NCBI GenBank assembly: GCA_902589345.1
Contig: CACISU010000001.1
Coordinates: forward strand, 248,001-312,000
Length of the DNA: 64,000 nucleotides
From: an uncultured Pelagibacteraceae bacterium
GTDB taxonomy: Bacteria; Pseudomonadota; Alphaproteobacteria; Pelagibacterales; Pelagibacteraceae
Reading direction: 5' to 3'
Position numbers and translations under genes: made by a program. Position 1 is the first letter of the stretch, and every line of letters starts with the position of its first letter. Below the pieces are notes generated by a model. It saw only the letters and a list, made by a program, of their open reading frames with translations. It was not told where the DNA came from and made no database searches. Positions 52,620 to 62,184 of this stretch are shown piece after piece.

Positions 52620-53766
52620 CGCCCCAAACTAAAAAATTAATTGATCTTATTATTCTTGATATTATATTTAATTTTTTAACATCCTCATTTGCAAATAAAG
52701 TATATTGATCTAATAGTTCATCTTTATAATATATATTTAAGCTTCCAACTTCTTGTCCTTTTTGAATTGGTGCCTCTAGTGGACCTTCATAATCTACTAC
52801 AACTTTTAGATATTTTTTTCTACCTTTCGGAATTGTTTTGTATATGTCAGTATCAGCATAAAGATCTACATAATTTTTTTTACCTAACCATATTTCGGCC
52901 GTCGAAATTTTTGAATTCTTTTTAGTAATTTCAATAGTGTCGAAATTAGTAATTCCATAGGTTAAAAGTTTAGCTGACTCTTTTGACCTGGAATTTTTTG
53001 TTTCAAAACCACTAGCTACCGCTATAAGTCTACGTCCATTTCTTTCTATTGATGAAGCTAAAGAATATTTTTCATAAGCTAAATAACCTGTTTTAATTCC
53101 ATCAACACCCATATTTTTATATAACAATGGGTTTCTATTTCCTTGTGTAATTGGATCTCCACCTGTACGGTCCCAAGTGAACTCTTTCTCTTTGAAATAT
53201 TCGTAATAATCAGGATAATTTTTTATTAAATAATCAGACATAATTAAAATATCTCTTGCAGTAGATAAATTATTTGGAGAATTAATTCCTGAAGAGTTGG
53301 AAAAATTAGTATTTGTCATTCCTATTTCTCTTGCTTTTGCAGTCATCATAATAGCAAATTCATCTTCTGTTCCCGCTATACCCTCTGCTAAAGCTACACA
53401 TGCATCATTACCTGATGAAATTATGATTCCTTTCAAAAGATTTTCAACAGATATTTGATCACCTACCATTATAAACATTGAAGAATAGCCTGCTTCAGAA
53501 AGTCTCCAAGCATTTTCAGAGACAAAAAACTTGTCATCTAAGCTTAAATCACCTTTTTGTAATAATTCAAATGCTACTATAGATGTCATAATTTTTGTCA
53601 TTGATGCAGGAAAAATTTTCCTATCAGCATCCTTCTCGTACAATATTTTTCCGGACAAAGAGTCTTGCAATATTGCAGTCCTTGCCTTTATATCAAAATC
53701 AGCTTTACAGACTGAAGTTGTAATAAAAAAGAAGATTATAATGTATTTAAAGTTAAATTTTTTCAT
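52612..53766 (-). CDS. dacA: D-alanyl-D-alanine carboxypeptidase (penicillin-binding protein 5/6 type)
   Basis: This 384-residue enzyme trims the terminal D-Ala of peptidoglycan stem peptides. It has an N-terminal signal peptide (IIIFFFITTSVCKA). SMTKIMTSIVAFE contains the SxxK nucleophile near residue 56. IISSGNDACVALAE is the SxN motif and GVDGIKTGYLAYEKYSLASS the KTG motif. A beta-rich C-terminal domain follows from about residue 280. It is part of the rlpA-dacA-tmk-holB run. Confidence 0.96.
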   Translation of the reverse strand: MKKFNFKYIIIFFFITTSVCKADFDIKARTAILQDSLSGKILYEKDADRKIFPASMTKIMTSIVAFELLQKGDLSLDDKFFVSENAWRLSEAGYSSMFIMVGDQISVENLLKGIIISSGNDACVALAEGIAGTEDEFAIMMTAKAREIGMTNTNFSNSSGINSPNNLSTARDILIMSDYLIKNYPDYYEYFKEKEFTWDRTGGDPITQGNRNPLLYKNMGVDGIKTGYLAYEKYSLASSIERNGRRLIAVASGFETKNSRSKESAKLLTYGITNFDTIEITKKNSKISTAEIWLGKKNYVDLYADTDIYKTIPKGRKKYLKVVVDYEGPLEAPIQKGQEVGSLNIYYKDELLDQYTLFANEDVKKLNIISRIIRSINFLVWGDV

Positions 53767-54521
53767 AATTTTAAAATCTCTATATTTTCAAATTCAAGTT
53801 TACTTATATCATTAAAACCATTTTTTAAAGACTCAAGATTAGTATATGGCCCAAGATAAACTCTGAAATTTTTTGACGTAAGCTTTGATATTTTAACATC
53901 TTTAAGTTTTAATTCATTAATTATTCTTTTTTTTAAATTTTTTGCTGAATTTATAAAATAAAAATCACCTATTTTGATAATATATTTAAAATCTTTATTT
54001 ATTTTTAATGAGTCATCTAAGGTTTTGTCACCATTATTATCTAATGATTTAATGGAGATATCGTCAACAGGAGCTTTATTGGCAACTTTTCTTTCTTCAT
54101 CAAAAGTTTTAGCTTTTTTGGCAATGAATGAAGAGGTATTGTCAATTTGTTTAATTTTTATATAAGGCTCATCAAGATCCAAATCTAAAACCAATGATAT
54201 TCTTTTAGATATAACAGAATTATAAAATAATGGATATGAAGCTTTTGGACCAACTTTTGCAATTATACTTTTGTTATTATCCAGATTGGTAATTTTAACA
54301 ATTGTATTTTTTTTAAGATTTCTTTGGAAAATGATTAAAGATCTGTTGTCAATTTTTTTTGAAATAATTTTTTTTTGTTTTAAATTTTCATCAAATATTA
54401 ATGCAAATCCTTGGTTAGAAAAAGATTCAGTAAAAATAATCTTTTTTTTGTAATTTTCGCTAAGATCTTTAGGTACACAAGATGTTAGTAATAATAAAAT
54501 ATAAATAAGTTTATAGTTCAT
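53763..54521 (-). CDS. rlpA: RlpA-like lipoprotein with SPOR domain
   Basis: This 252-residue protein has a lipoprotein signal (YILLLLTSC, Cys about residue 15). A double-psi beta-barrel-like region is at about 25-115 (QGFALIFDENLKQKKIISKK, KKNTIVKITNLDNNKSIIAKVG). The C-terminal SPOR domain is at about 180-250 (KYIIKIGDFYFINSAKNLKKRI, RVYLGPYTNLES). RlpA proteins bind denuded glycans at the septum and some are lytic transglycosylases. The barrel is diverged and its catalytic Asp is not obvious, so activity is uncertain. Confidence 0.82.
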   Translation of the reverse strand: MNYKLIYILLLLTSCVPKDLSENYKKKIIFTESFSNQGFALIFDENLKQKKIISKKIDNRSLIIFQRNLKKNTIVKITNLDNNKSIIAKVGPKASYPLFYNSVISKRISLVLDLDLDEPYIKIKQIDNTSSFIAKKAKTFDEERKVANKAPVDDISIKSLDNNGDKTLDDSLKINKDFKYIIKIGDFYFINSAKNLKKRIINELKLKDVKISKLTSKNFRVYLGPYTNLESLKNGFNDISKLEFENIEILKL

Positions 54522-55509
54522 TTTTAAAATTGTTTTTTAGTGTACACACAGCTAGAGCAAATCTTAATGATCTATTCCACTTTAATATGAGTTCATAATT
54601 ATTAAAAACTATAAACGCTGGTTTTAAAATTTCAGAATCAGGTACTATATCTTTATCTGGTGTAACAATAGCAGCATATAGATTTTCATCAATATTAATA
54701 GTTTCGGGATTATCTATATATTTTTTAAAAAATTTAAATTTCTTTTTAAAACTAATTTTTTTAGCAGAGGTATTAAGATACTTTATTGGTACATTTTGAT
54801 TAAGATTTACTTTAATAAAACATGGATTTTCATTTTTCCAACCAATTGAACTAATATAGTTAGCGGCTGAAGCAAATGAATCTTCAATTGATTTTAAATT
54901 AATTTGATTATTATTATCATAATCCAATGCATATTGTTTTATTGTAGTAGGCATAAACTGGAAATTTCCAAAAGCTCCGGCCCAAGATCCATATAATGTT
55001 TGATAGTCAATTATATTATTATCGATTAATTTTAAAATAGTGATTAATTCATTTGTAAAAAAAGCGCTCCTTCTTTTATCAAAGCTTAATGTTGCCAACG
55101 ATGAAATTATATCCATCTTTCCTAAATATTTACCAAAGTTTGTTTCTATGCCCATTAGTGCTAATAACAATTCTTTTTCTACATTAAATTTTATTTCTAT
55201 ATTATTTATTACTTCTTTATTTTTTAAATAAAGTGTAATTCCGTTTTTTAATTTTTTATTTGATGTTCTTTTTGTTACATAAGTTTTAGTATCTTCGTAA
55301 AATTCTGGTTGATATCTATCGTACTTAATAACATTTGGTAAATACTCAGCATTAGATAAAACAGTTTCTAAAGTATTATTTGAAATACCTTGGTCTAATG
55401 CATCATTTTTAAAGCTAACTAACCACTCATCAAAAGTTACTTCATCAGAAAATGAAATGCTAGAACTAATGCAAAAAATAAATAGCAAAAAAATTTTAAT
55501 TTTCATCAT
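54511..55509 (-). CDS. mltB: lytic murein transglycosylase (MltB family)
   Basis: This 332-residue protein has a signal peptide (FLLFIFCISSSISFS). VEKELLLALMGIETNFGKYLGKMDIISSLATLSFDKRRS contains the catalytic Glu near residue 119. YGSWAGAFGNFQFMPTTIKQYALDYD and SFASAANYISSIGWK are the next family motifs. It cuts the glycan chain of peptidoglycan. It has no C-terminal peptidoglycan-binding domain. Both ends overlap neighbours by 11-14 bp. Confidence 0.94.
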   Translation of the reverse strand: MMKIKIFLLFIFCISSSISFSDEVTFDEWLVSFKNDALDQGISNNTLETVLSNAEYLPNVIKYDRYQPEFYEDTKTYVTKRTSNKKLKNGITLYLKNKEVINNIEIKFNVEKELLLALMGIETNFGKYLGKMDIISSLATLSFDKRRSAFFTNELITILKLIDNNIIDYQTLYGSWAGAFGNFQFMPTTIKQYALDYDNNNQINLKSIEDSFASAANYISSIGWKNENPCFIKVNLNQNVPIKYLNTSAKKISFKKKFKFFKKYIDNPETINIDENLYAAIVTPDKDIVPDSEILKPAFIVFNNYELILKWNRSLRFALAVCTLKNNFKNEL

Positions 55510-56374
55510 ATAAATCTTTTAAATAAATTATGACAGCAATCCATATTAGGATAAAACTCGTCAATTTATGAGTAGAAAATGGTTCATCAAAATATAAAAA
55601 ACCTAGTAAAAACTGTCCAGTTGGAGTAATAAAAAAAATCATTCCAGAAGGTCCTAATCCAGACAACTCAACTCCTTTAATATACATAAATAAAGGAATC
55701 ACTGTCATGGGTCCTGCTAAAAATAGCCAAAACATCATACTCGGATTTGAAATAGTAAAGTCATTTAAGTTATTTTTAAAAATAAAAAATAAAATTACAA
55801 AAGCAATTGGTAAAAAGAACATACTCTCAATAAATAAACCAACATCAGCATCAACTTTAATTTTTTTCCTTAATAAATTATAAGTACTCCAAAGAAACGC
55901 TACAGTAAATCCAACCCATGGGAAAGTACTCATTTCTGTAAGTAAGTTTAGAGATGCTATAACAACAATTACTAATGAAATAATTCTTTTATTATTAAGC
56001 TTTTCATTAAAAAAAACATAACCAAAAAAAACACTTAATATTGGAAAGATAAAATAACCTATACTTGCATCTATAATTTTGTTAATTGATACTGCATATA
56101 TCCAAACAGTCCAATTTCCAAAAATAAGAATTGATGTTAAGAAAAGAAAAAATAATTTTTTTTTATTTATTAATGTTTTCTTTAAAATCTTCCATTTTTT
56201 AAATAGTGTTGTTGTTATTAAAAGAATAAGTGCAGTCCAAATACATCTATGAACGACTACCTCAAAAGCTCCAACAATTGTTATGTATTGGAAGTAGTAT
56301 GTTCCAATAAATCCCCAAAAGAATGAACCTGAGCTTGAGTAAAATATACCTTTGTTGAATTTATTAATTTTCAT
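55496..56374 (-). CDS. rarD: RarD-type EamA transporter
   Basis: This 292-residue protein has 10 membrane helices: GIFYSSSGSFFWGFIGTYYFQYITIVGAFEVVVHRCIWTALIL is typical for RarD, as are NWTVWIYAVSINKIIDASIGYFIFPILSVFFGYVFFNEKLN and FTLLWSTYNLLRK-like (here AFLWSTYNLLRKK). Despite the name, a role in chloramphenicol resistance is not established, and the substrate is unknown. It is the first gene of the minus-strand operon, facing tRNA-Ser(TGA). Confidence 0.92.
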   Translation of the reverse strand: MKINKFNKGIFYSSSGSFFWGFIGTYYFQYITIVGAFEVVVHRCIWTALILLITTTLFKKWKILKKTLINKKKLFFLFLTSILIFGNWTVWIYAVSINKIIDASIGYFIFPILSVFFGYVFFNEKLNNKRIISLVIVVIASLNLLTEMSTFPWVGFTVAFLWSTYNLLRKKIKVDADVGLFIESMFFLPIAFVILFFIFKNNLNDFTISNPSMMFWLFLAGPMTVIPLFMYIKGVELSGLGPSGMIFFITPTGQFLLGFLYFDEPFSTHKLTSFILIWIAVIIYLKDLYDEN

Positions 56375-56478
56375 GTAATGAAGTATTTAAAGTATTTATA
56401 CTAGAGAATGAGTTAATAAAATAAATTAAACTATTTTTTAGTTGAATTTATAAATTATACTTATAAAACGATGCAATT

Positions 56479-56568
56479 GGAAGGATGGCTGAGCGGTTGA
56501 AAGCACCGGTCTTGAAAACCGGCAAAGGGGCAACTCTTTCCTGGGTTCGAATCCCAGTCCTTCCGCCA
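56479..56568 (+). tRNA. tRNA-Ser(TGA)
   Basis: A class II tRNA of 90 nt with encoded CCA. The acceptor stem GGAAGGA pairs with TCCTTCC. The anticodon stem is CCGGT/ACCGG with loop CTTGAAA, giving TGA. A long variable arm and a T arm CTGGG-TTCGAAT-CCCAG follow. It is the second serine tRNA in the window. The sdhE stop lies 5 bp beyond the CCA on the other strand. Confidence 0.97.
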
Positions 56569-56573
56569 CTTAG

Positions 56574-56819
56574 TTATTTAAAATTGTAATCAACAAATAA
56601 CTTATAAATTTTGTCTTTGGTTGATTTATTAGTTTTAATTTTTAGTAAATCTTCATCATTAAGGTCAACTAGCTTATCTAAAATTTTTAGCTCATTAGGA
56701 TTTAAATTATCAATAATTGACTCGGTAAATGATTTCATCAGCATATCCATTTCTTTAGATCCTCTGTGAGAAGCTCTGAATATGATTCTTTTTTTTAATA
56801 TATCTATATCTGAGGACAT
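56574..56819 (-). CDS. sdhE: FAD assembly factor SdhE
   Basis: This 81-residue helical protein assists covalent flavinylation of succinate dehydrogenase. It has RIIFRASHRGSKEMDMLMKSF, with the functional RGxxE motif as RGSKE near residue 20, and LNPNELKILDKLVDLNDEDLLK. It is divergent from recG (29-bp gap), a frequent sdhE-recG arrangement in Alphaproteobacteria. Confidence 0.94.
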   Translation of the reverse strand: MSSDIDILKKRIIFRASHRGSKEMDMLMKSFTESIIDNLNPNELKILDKLVDLNDEDLLKIKTNKSTKDKIYKLFVDYNFK

Positions 56820-56848
56820 AATTAGAATTATATTATAATAATATACAT

Positions 56849-58891
56849 ATGAATAAATATGAATATTTACTTCAAGATTTAACTAATCTTAAAGGTGTAG
56901 GCAAGAAAACAGCTTTAATTTTAAAAAAAAAAAAAATTAATTCCCTTTTAGATATATTATACAGACTTCCTGAGTCTTATACAGATAGATCTAATCTTGT
57001 CAGAATTTCAGATCTTCAGATTGGTAAGATCTGCACAGTTAAGGTAATAGTCAAAAAATACAACTTTCCACGGGTTCGTAATTTACCTAACAGAGTTATA
57101 TGTGAGGATATGTCTGGGAGGATTGAATGTGTATTTTTTAATAGTTATGAGGGATATATAAGAAAATTATTACCAATAAATAACGAAGTTACAATTAGTG
57201 GTAAATTCAGTTACTTTAGAAATTCATATCAAATAACTAATCCTAAATATATATCCCAGGAAAGTAATTTAATATTAAAAAAGCATAATAAGTATAGTTT
57301 AACAGAAGGTATTACTGAAAAAATCTACACAAATATTATTAACCAAGTATTAAAAAACTTACCTAATCTAGATGAATGGTTAAGTCCTGAAATTCTTAAA
57401 AAATTTAAAAATGAAAGTTGGAAAAATTCTATTATTAAACTTCACGACCCTACAAACATAGGTAATATAAAAAGTAATTTTTATAGAAGGTTAGCTTTTG
57501 ATGAAATTTTATCATCATTAATTGTATTTTCTCAAATTAGAAAAAAAATTAAGAAAATTAAGAAACAAAAAAAAATTTTTAAGCCCATTACACCATATAG
57601 AATTGAGGAAAAATTAGGTTTTAAATTAACTAATGATCAAATTAGATCATTAAACGAAATTAATAATGATTTATGTTCGAAAACTAAAATGTTTAGAATA
57701 CTACAAGGAGATGTTGGATCTGGTAAAACAATAGTTGCGTTAATATCAGCTCTTAATGCAATAAATTCTGGGTATCAAGTTGCGTTCATGGCGCCAACTG
57801 AAATTTTGGCTAGGCAACATTATATATTAGCAAAAAAAATTTATCCTTCTAATATAAATATATCTCTTCTAACAAGTAAAACAGAAACTAAAGATAAAAG
57901 AGTAGCTGCTGAATATTTAAAAAAAAATATAACTAAAATTGTATTTGGTACCCACTCTCTATTTCAAAAAAAAATTATATTTAAAAAACTTGGATATATA
58001 ATTATTGATGAACAACATAAATTTGGTGTCAGGCAGAGAAAATCTTTGTCCGATAAAGGTGGTGATAATTGCGATGTTCTTTTAATGTCGGCAACACCAA
58101 TTCCTAGAACATTAACTATGACTATATATGGTGATATGGATCTTTCGATAATAAGAGAAAAACCAAAGTTTAGAAAAGAAATAAAAACTTACAGTAAATT
58201 AGAAACTAAAATTGATGAAATTATAAAATTTGTAAATAATGAAATTAAACATGGTAATCAAGTATTTTGGGTTTGTCCGTTAATTGATGATTCAAGTAAA
58301 ATTGATCATGTTTCAACTAAAAAAAGATATGATTACTTAAAAAAAATTTTTAATGACGATGTAAAAGTCTTGCACGGTAACGTTGAAAGTGAAGAGAAAG
58401 AAAAAATTTTAGAAGATTTCTTAAATAAAAAATTTAAAATTTTAGTTTCTACAACTATAATAGAAGTGGGTATAGATTTTCCAAATGCAAATGTAATTGT
58501 AATTGAAAACGCAAATAAATTTGGATTATCTCAACTTCATCAGTTAAGAGGAAGAGTTGGTCGTGGAAATAAAGCTTCAACTTGTATATTAATGTTCAAG
58601 TCTAATCTTAGCGAAAATGCAACTAAGAGAATTAAAATATTAAAAAAATCTAATGATGGTTTTTTTATTTCTGAGGAAGATATGAAACTACGAGGTTATG
58701 GTGATATACTTGGATTTAAGCAAAGTGGTATTAAGAATTTTAAACTAGCTGATCCAATTCAAAATGAAGATTTATTTATTCTTGCTGAAAAAGAAATTAA
58801 AAGAATTGAAAATAGTCATGAAAATTTAAATAAATATAAGACTTTATTAAAACTATATGACCAAGCAGATGTTATAAATGATTTAGCTTAA
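56849..58891 (+). CDS. recG: ATP-dependent DNA helicase RecG
   Basis: This 680-residue helicase remodels stalled replication forks. The wedge OB domain (about residues 50-150, VRISDLQIGKICTVKVIV) is followed by the helicase core. ILQGDVGSGKTIVALIS (Walker A, near residue 290), IIIDEQHKFGVRQRK (DEQH box), LLMSATPIPRTLTMTIYGD, VSTTIIEVGIDFPNANVIVIENANKFGLSQLHQLRGRVGRG are all present. The last 4 bp overlap the convergent DUF502 gene. Confidence 0.97.
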   Translation: MNKYEYLLQDLTNLKGVGKKTALILKKKKINSLLDILYRLPESYTDRSNLVRISDLQIGKICTVKVIVKKYNFPRVRNLPNRVICEDMSGRIECVFFNSYEGYIRKLLPINNEVTISGKFSYFRNSYQITNPKYISQESNLILKKHNKYSLTEGITEKIYTNIINQVLKNLPNLDEWLSPEILKKFKNESWKNSIIKLHDPTNIGNIKSNFYRRLAFDEILSSLIVFSQIRKKIKKIKKQKKIFKPITPYRIEEKLGFKLTNDQIRSLNEINNDLCSKTKMFRILQGDVGSGKTIVALISALNAINSGYQVAFMAPTEILARQHYILAKKIYPSNINISLLTSKTETKDKRVAAEYLKKNITKIVFGTHSLFQKKIIFKKLGYIIIDEQHKFGVRQRKSLSDKGGDNCDVLLMSATPIPRTLTMTIYGDMDLSIIREKPKFRKEIKTYSKLETKIDEIIKFVNNEIKHGNQVFWVCPLIDDSSKIDHVSTKKRYDYLKKIFNDDVKVLHGNVESEEKEKILEDFLNKKFKILVSTTIIEVGIDFPNANVIVIENANKFGLSQLHQLRGRVGRGNKASTCILMFKSNLSENATKRIKILKKSNDGFFISEEDMKLRGYGDILGFKQSGIKNFKLADPIQNEDLFILAEKEIKRIENSHENLNKYKTLLKLYDQADVINDLA

Positions 58892-59508
58892 TTTTTAGGA
58901 TTAGATGTTCCTGCAGAGACAATAAATTTAGATGCTTCCTCAAATGACATATTTAAATAAATAACTTCATCTTTTGGAAACATAAGTAGAAAACCACTTG
59001 TTGGGTTGGGTGTTGTTGGAACAAATACATTTACTAAATTTTTATTGGTTTTTTTTGATATTTCTCCTTTATTTTCTTTTGTAACAAAACCTACGGCCCA
59101 ACTACCTTTTCTGGGATATTCAATTAGTACAACACTCTTTTTACTTTTTGCTTTGGGTGCAAATGTTTCTGTCATTTGCCCGATAGCAGAATAAATAGTT
59201 CTTAATATTGGAATCTTTTTAAACAAATCATTTACTAACTGTAATATTTTACGTCCTATAAATGATAATGATAAGCCACCTATTATTGTAATAAATATAA
59301 CTGATAGTAAAATTTCTAATCCAGGTATTGAGAATGGTAAATAACTATTTGGATTGATTTCATTAGGTATTAATTTCGATGAAATTGAAATGAAAAATTT
59401 AGTTAAATATAATGTTATGCCAATTGGAACTAATACTACGATTCCTGTAAAAAAATAGTTTCTTAGTTTAGCTATAAATGAAATTTTTTTCCTTTTTGAT
59501 TTACTCAT
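58888..59508 (-). CDS. DUF502 family membrane protein
   Basis: This 206-residue protein has two membrane helices near residues 15-35 (YFFTGIVVLVPIGITLYLT) and 55-80, then a soluble part: KIPILRTIYSAIGQMTETFAPK, SVVLIEYPRKGSWAVGFVTKE and FVPTTPNPTSGFLLMFPKDEVIYL. These are DUF502 signatures. The function is unknown. It is convergent with recG (4-bp overlap) and divergent from the M48 peptidase gene. Confidence 0.9.
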   Translation of the reverse strand: MSKSKRKKISFIAKLRNYFFTGIVVLVPIGITLYLTKFFISISSKLIPNEINPNSYLPFSIPGLEILLSVIFITIIGGLSLSFIGRKILQLVNDLFKKIPILRTIYSAIGQMTETFAPKAKSKKSVVLIEYPRKGSWAVGFVTKENKGEISKKTNKNLVNVFVPTTPNPTSGFLLMFPKDEVIYLNMSFEEASKFIVSAGTSNPKN

Positions 59509-59545
59509 ATTGAATATTGTTAATTTATATTATAACTATTTGAAA

Positions 59546-60367
59546 ATGGATAGAAGAAATTTTTTACATTTTATAGGCTGTAGCTGTTTATCAATGGGAC
59601 TATCTTCTTGCACTACTGCACCTATTACTGAAAGAAAACAGTTAAAATTGTTACCTGAAGCAAAACTTAATGCCCAAGCAGCACAAGTTTATAATAAAAT
59701 TAAAGAAAAAGAAAAACTTATAACTGATTCAAGATTAGACAATATAAGTGAGATAGGAAAGAGAATGGAAGACTCTATATCTAAGTATTTTGATAATTCG
59801 GGAACAGTTGACCCTACGGTTAATTTTGATTGGGAATATATATTAATAGACAAAAAAAAAGTTAAGAACGCATGGTGCATGCCTGGTGGAAAAATTGCTG
59901 TGTACACAGGAATGTTAGATATTACAAAAAATACTAATGGACTGGCAGCGGTGATGGGACATGAAATTGCACATGCTGTTGCGAAGCACTCTGTTGAGAG
60001 AGCTAGTGCAAATGTAGCATTAAATGTTGTTACATCAGTAACAGATTTACTAACCGGAGGGAAAGTTAGTACTGTAAATAGAAGCACTGGCACTAATACT
60101 GTCGGATTACTAACTCAAATAGGAATTTTAAATCCATTTAACAGAAAGCAAGAAAGTGAAGCAGATTACCTAGGATTAATTTTTTCTTCTTTATCTGGTT
60201 ATGACATAAGAGAGACCGTAAACGTTTGGAAAAGAATGAAAGAGGCAAACAAAGGTAAAACACCCCCTGAATTTTTAAGTACTCACCCATCTCCAGACAA
60301 CAGAATGAAAAAAATTAATGAATGGATGAATGAAGTTATTCTTGAATATCCACCTTTAAAAACATAG
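59546..60367 (+). CDS. M48 family metallopeptidase, lipoprotein
   Basis: I choose the ATG at 59546 (273 residues), since it directly starts a signal with RRNFLHFIG and lipobox LSSC (Cys about residue 22). The zinc motif GHEIAHAVAKHSVERASANVA (HExxH) is near residue 135, and the third ligand is in ESEADYLGLIFSSL. The C-terminus has LSTHPSPDNRMKKINEW. It matches BepA/LoiP-type peptidases that check outer-membrane proteins, but has no TPR domain. Confidence 0.92.
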   Translation: MDRRNFLHFIGCSCLSMGLSSCTTAPITERKQLKLLPEAKLNAQAAQVYNKIKEKEKLITDSRLDNISEIGKRMEDSISKYFDNSGTVDPTVNFDWEYILIDKKKVKNAWCMPGGKIAVYTGMLDITKNTNGLAAVMGHEIAHAVAKHSVERASANVALNVVTSVTDLLTGGKVSTVNRSTGTNTVGLLTQIGILNPFNRKQESEADYLGLIFSSLSGYDIRETVNVWKRMKEANKGKTPPEFLSTHPSPDNRMKKINEWMNEVILEYPPLKT

Positions 60368-60374
60368 TTAAGAA

Positions 60375-60450
<76 letters not shown>

Positions 60451-60460
60451 AACGTGCTTA

Positions 60461-60488
60461 CTTATATTGTTTTTTTTTACATAATCAA
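60461..60488 (-). promoter_or_regulatory. promoter of tRNA-Lys
   Basis: On the minus strand a -35 TTGATT (complement of 60483-60488) and a -10 TATAAG (complement of 60461-60466) are 16 bp apart. The start would be about 60454, four bases before the mature tRNA. Confidence 0.55.
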
Positions 60489-60498
60489 TATATAAAAT

Positions 60499-61611
60499 TT
60501 ACAACTTGTTAAAATATTTATTGTAGAAATTAGAAAAAGTACCTTTTTTAATATTTTTACGTATTTCGAACATTAATTGTTGGTAAAAATTAATATTATG
60601 TAAAGTCAGCAACATAGGACCCAACATTTCATTAGTATTAAATAAATGATTTAAATAATTCTTAGAGTATTTATTCAAATCAAATATTTTATCATTTTTA
60701 TTCAATGGATTTTTATCATTTTTGTACTTAGAATTCCTGATGTTAATTCTGCCATTCCAAGTAAATGCTAATCCAGTTCTGCCGGATCTAGTAGGAAGAA
60801 CACAATCAAACATATCAATACCTCTAGCTACAGCGCCTAAAATGTCAGAAGGGGTACCTACTCCCATTAAATATCTAGGTTTATGTTTTGGCATTTTATC
60901 GGTAATAAAATCTAAAACCTTAAACATTTCACTTTGAGTTTCACCTACAGCAAGTCCACCAATGGCATATCCATCAAAGTTAATTTTAATTAAATCTAAT
61001 AATGATTTTTCTCTCAAATCGTTAAATAAGCCACCCTGAACAATTCCAAATAAGGCTTTTCTTGGATTTTTACCAAATGCTACTTTGGATCTTTTTGCCC
61101 AATATGTTGATACATCGACTGAAACTTTAGTTTTATAATAGTCATTATTTTTTTTTAAACATTCATCCATAACCATAACGATATCTGAATTTAAACCTTT
61201 TTGAATTTTAATACTTTCTTCGGGGCTAAGAATAAATTTTTTACCATCTACATGTGATTGAAAGATAGCACCCTTTTCTTTATCCACCTTATTTAGTTTT
61301 GATAAAGACATAACTTGAAAACCACCAGAGTCAGTAAGTATTGGTAGTTTACAATTCATATATTTATGTAAACCACCAACACCTTTAATTCTACTTACTC
61401 CAGGCCTAATCATGAGATGGTAAGTATTAGATAATATTATCTGACTATTAGTTTTTAAAATATCACTTAAAAATGTTCCCTTTACAGTAGCTTGTGTACC
61501 AACAGGCATAAATGCTGGTGTATCAATTGCTCCTCTGTGAGTTTGGATTTTACCAAGTCTAGCTGATTTATGGTTTTTAAAAATTTTAAAACTGAAATTT
61601 TTTAATGCCAT
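60499..61611 (-). CDS. tgt: queuine tRNA-ribosyltransferase (Tgt) lacking zinc cysteines
   Basis: This 370-residue TIM-barrel enzyme exchanges G34 for preQ1 in tRNAs with GUN anticodons. ILTDSGGFQVMSL holds the catalytic Asp94, GGLAVGE and MFDCVLPTRSGRTG the nucleophile Asp269. HRGAIDTPAFMPVGTQATVKG is at the N-terminus. In the C-terminal region where other Tgt enzymes have CxCxxC plus His for zinc, residues 304-313 contain no Cys, though His338 remains. The fold may be stabilised without zinc. It is 12 bp downstream of the cyclophilin stop-side neighbour. Confidence 0.94.
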   Translation of the reverse strand: MALKNFSFKIFKNHKSARLGKIQTHRGAIDTPAFMPVGTQATVKGTFLSDILKTNSQIILSNTYHLMIRPGVSRIKGVGGLHKYMNCKLPILTDSGGFQVMSLSKLNKVDKEKGAIFQSHVDGKKFILSPEESIKIQKGLNSDIVMVMDECLKKNNDYYKTKVSVDVSTYWAKRSKVAFGKNPRKALFGIVQGGLFNDLREKSLLDLIKINFDGYAIGGLAVGETQSEMFKVLDFITDKMPKHKPRYLMGVGTPSDILGAVARGIDMFDCVLPTRSGRTGLAFTWNGRINIRNSKYKNDKNPLNKNDKIFDLNKYSKNYLNHLFNTNEMLGPMLLTLHNINFYQQLMFEIRKNIKKGTFSNFYNKYFNKL

Positions 61612-61623
61612 TAAATTTTAAAT

Positions 61624-62184
61624 CTATTTAGATTTAAAACTTATAATTTTATCAGGATTTGATACTGATCCATTAGGGCCATCACCTTTGGTAATGTTAT
61701 CAATAAGCTCCATGCCTTCTATAACTTTACCAAAAACAGTATACGATCTATCGAGATGAGAAGCTTCGGCAAAGCAAATAAAAAATTGGCTATTAGCGCT
61801 ATTAGGATCTTGAGATCGTGCCATAGATAATGTGCCTCTTTGATGTGGTATGTCACTAAATTCAGCTTTTAAATCAGGTAAATCAGATCCACCCATTCCT
61901 GCTCTATTTAAATCAAACGTATCTGAAGATGAATTACCAAATTGAACATCTCCGGTTTGCGCCATAAAACCATCAATAACTCTATGAAACACAACATTAT
62001 CATACTTACCATCATCAGCTAATTTTTTTATTCTCTCGACATGTTTCGGTGCTACATCTGGGTACAATTCAATCTTAACATCACCATCTTTTAATTTTAA
62101 TATCATAATATTTTCCTCCGCTTTTAAGTTGTTAGTAAAAATTATTAAAAAAAAAATTTGAAAAAAATATATAAATTTATTCAT
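61624..62184 (-). CDS. peptidylprolyl isomerase, cyclophilin type, exported
   Basis: This 186-residue protein has a signal peptide ending near residue 22 (FFLIIFTNNLKA). The cyclophilin domain has NVVFHRVIDGFMAQTGDVQFG, RGTLSMARSQDPNSANSQFFI and LDRSYTVFGKVIEGM, with the catalytic Arg in FHRVI. It assists proline isomerisation in periplasmic protein folding. It overlaps coaD by 8 bp. The order gyrA-coaD-cyclophilin-tgt is usual in Alphaproteobacteria. Confidence 0.94.
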   Translation of the reverse strand: MNKFIYFFQIFFLIIFTNNLKAEENIMILKLKDGDVKIELYPDVAPKHVERIKKLADDGKYDNVVFHRVIDGFMAQTGDVQFGNSSSDTFDLNRAGMGGSDLPDLKAEFSDIPHQRGTLSMARSQDPNSANSQFFICFAEASHLDRSYTVFGKVIEGMELIDNITKGDGPNGSVSNPDKIISFKSK

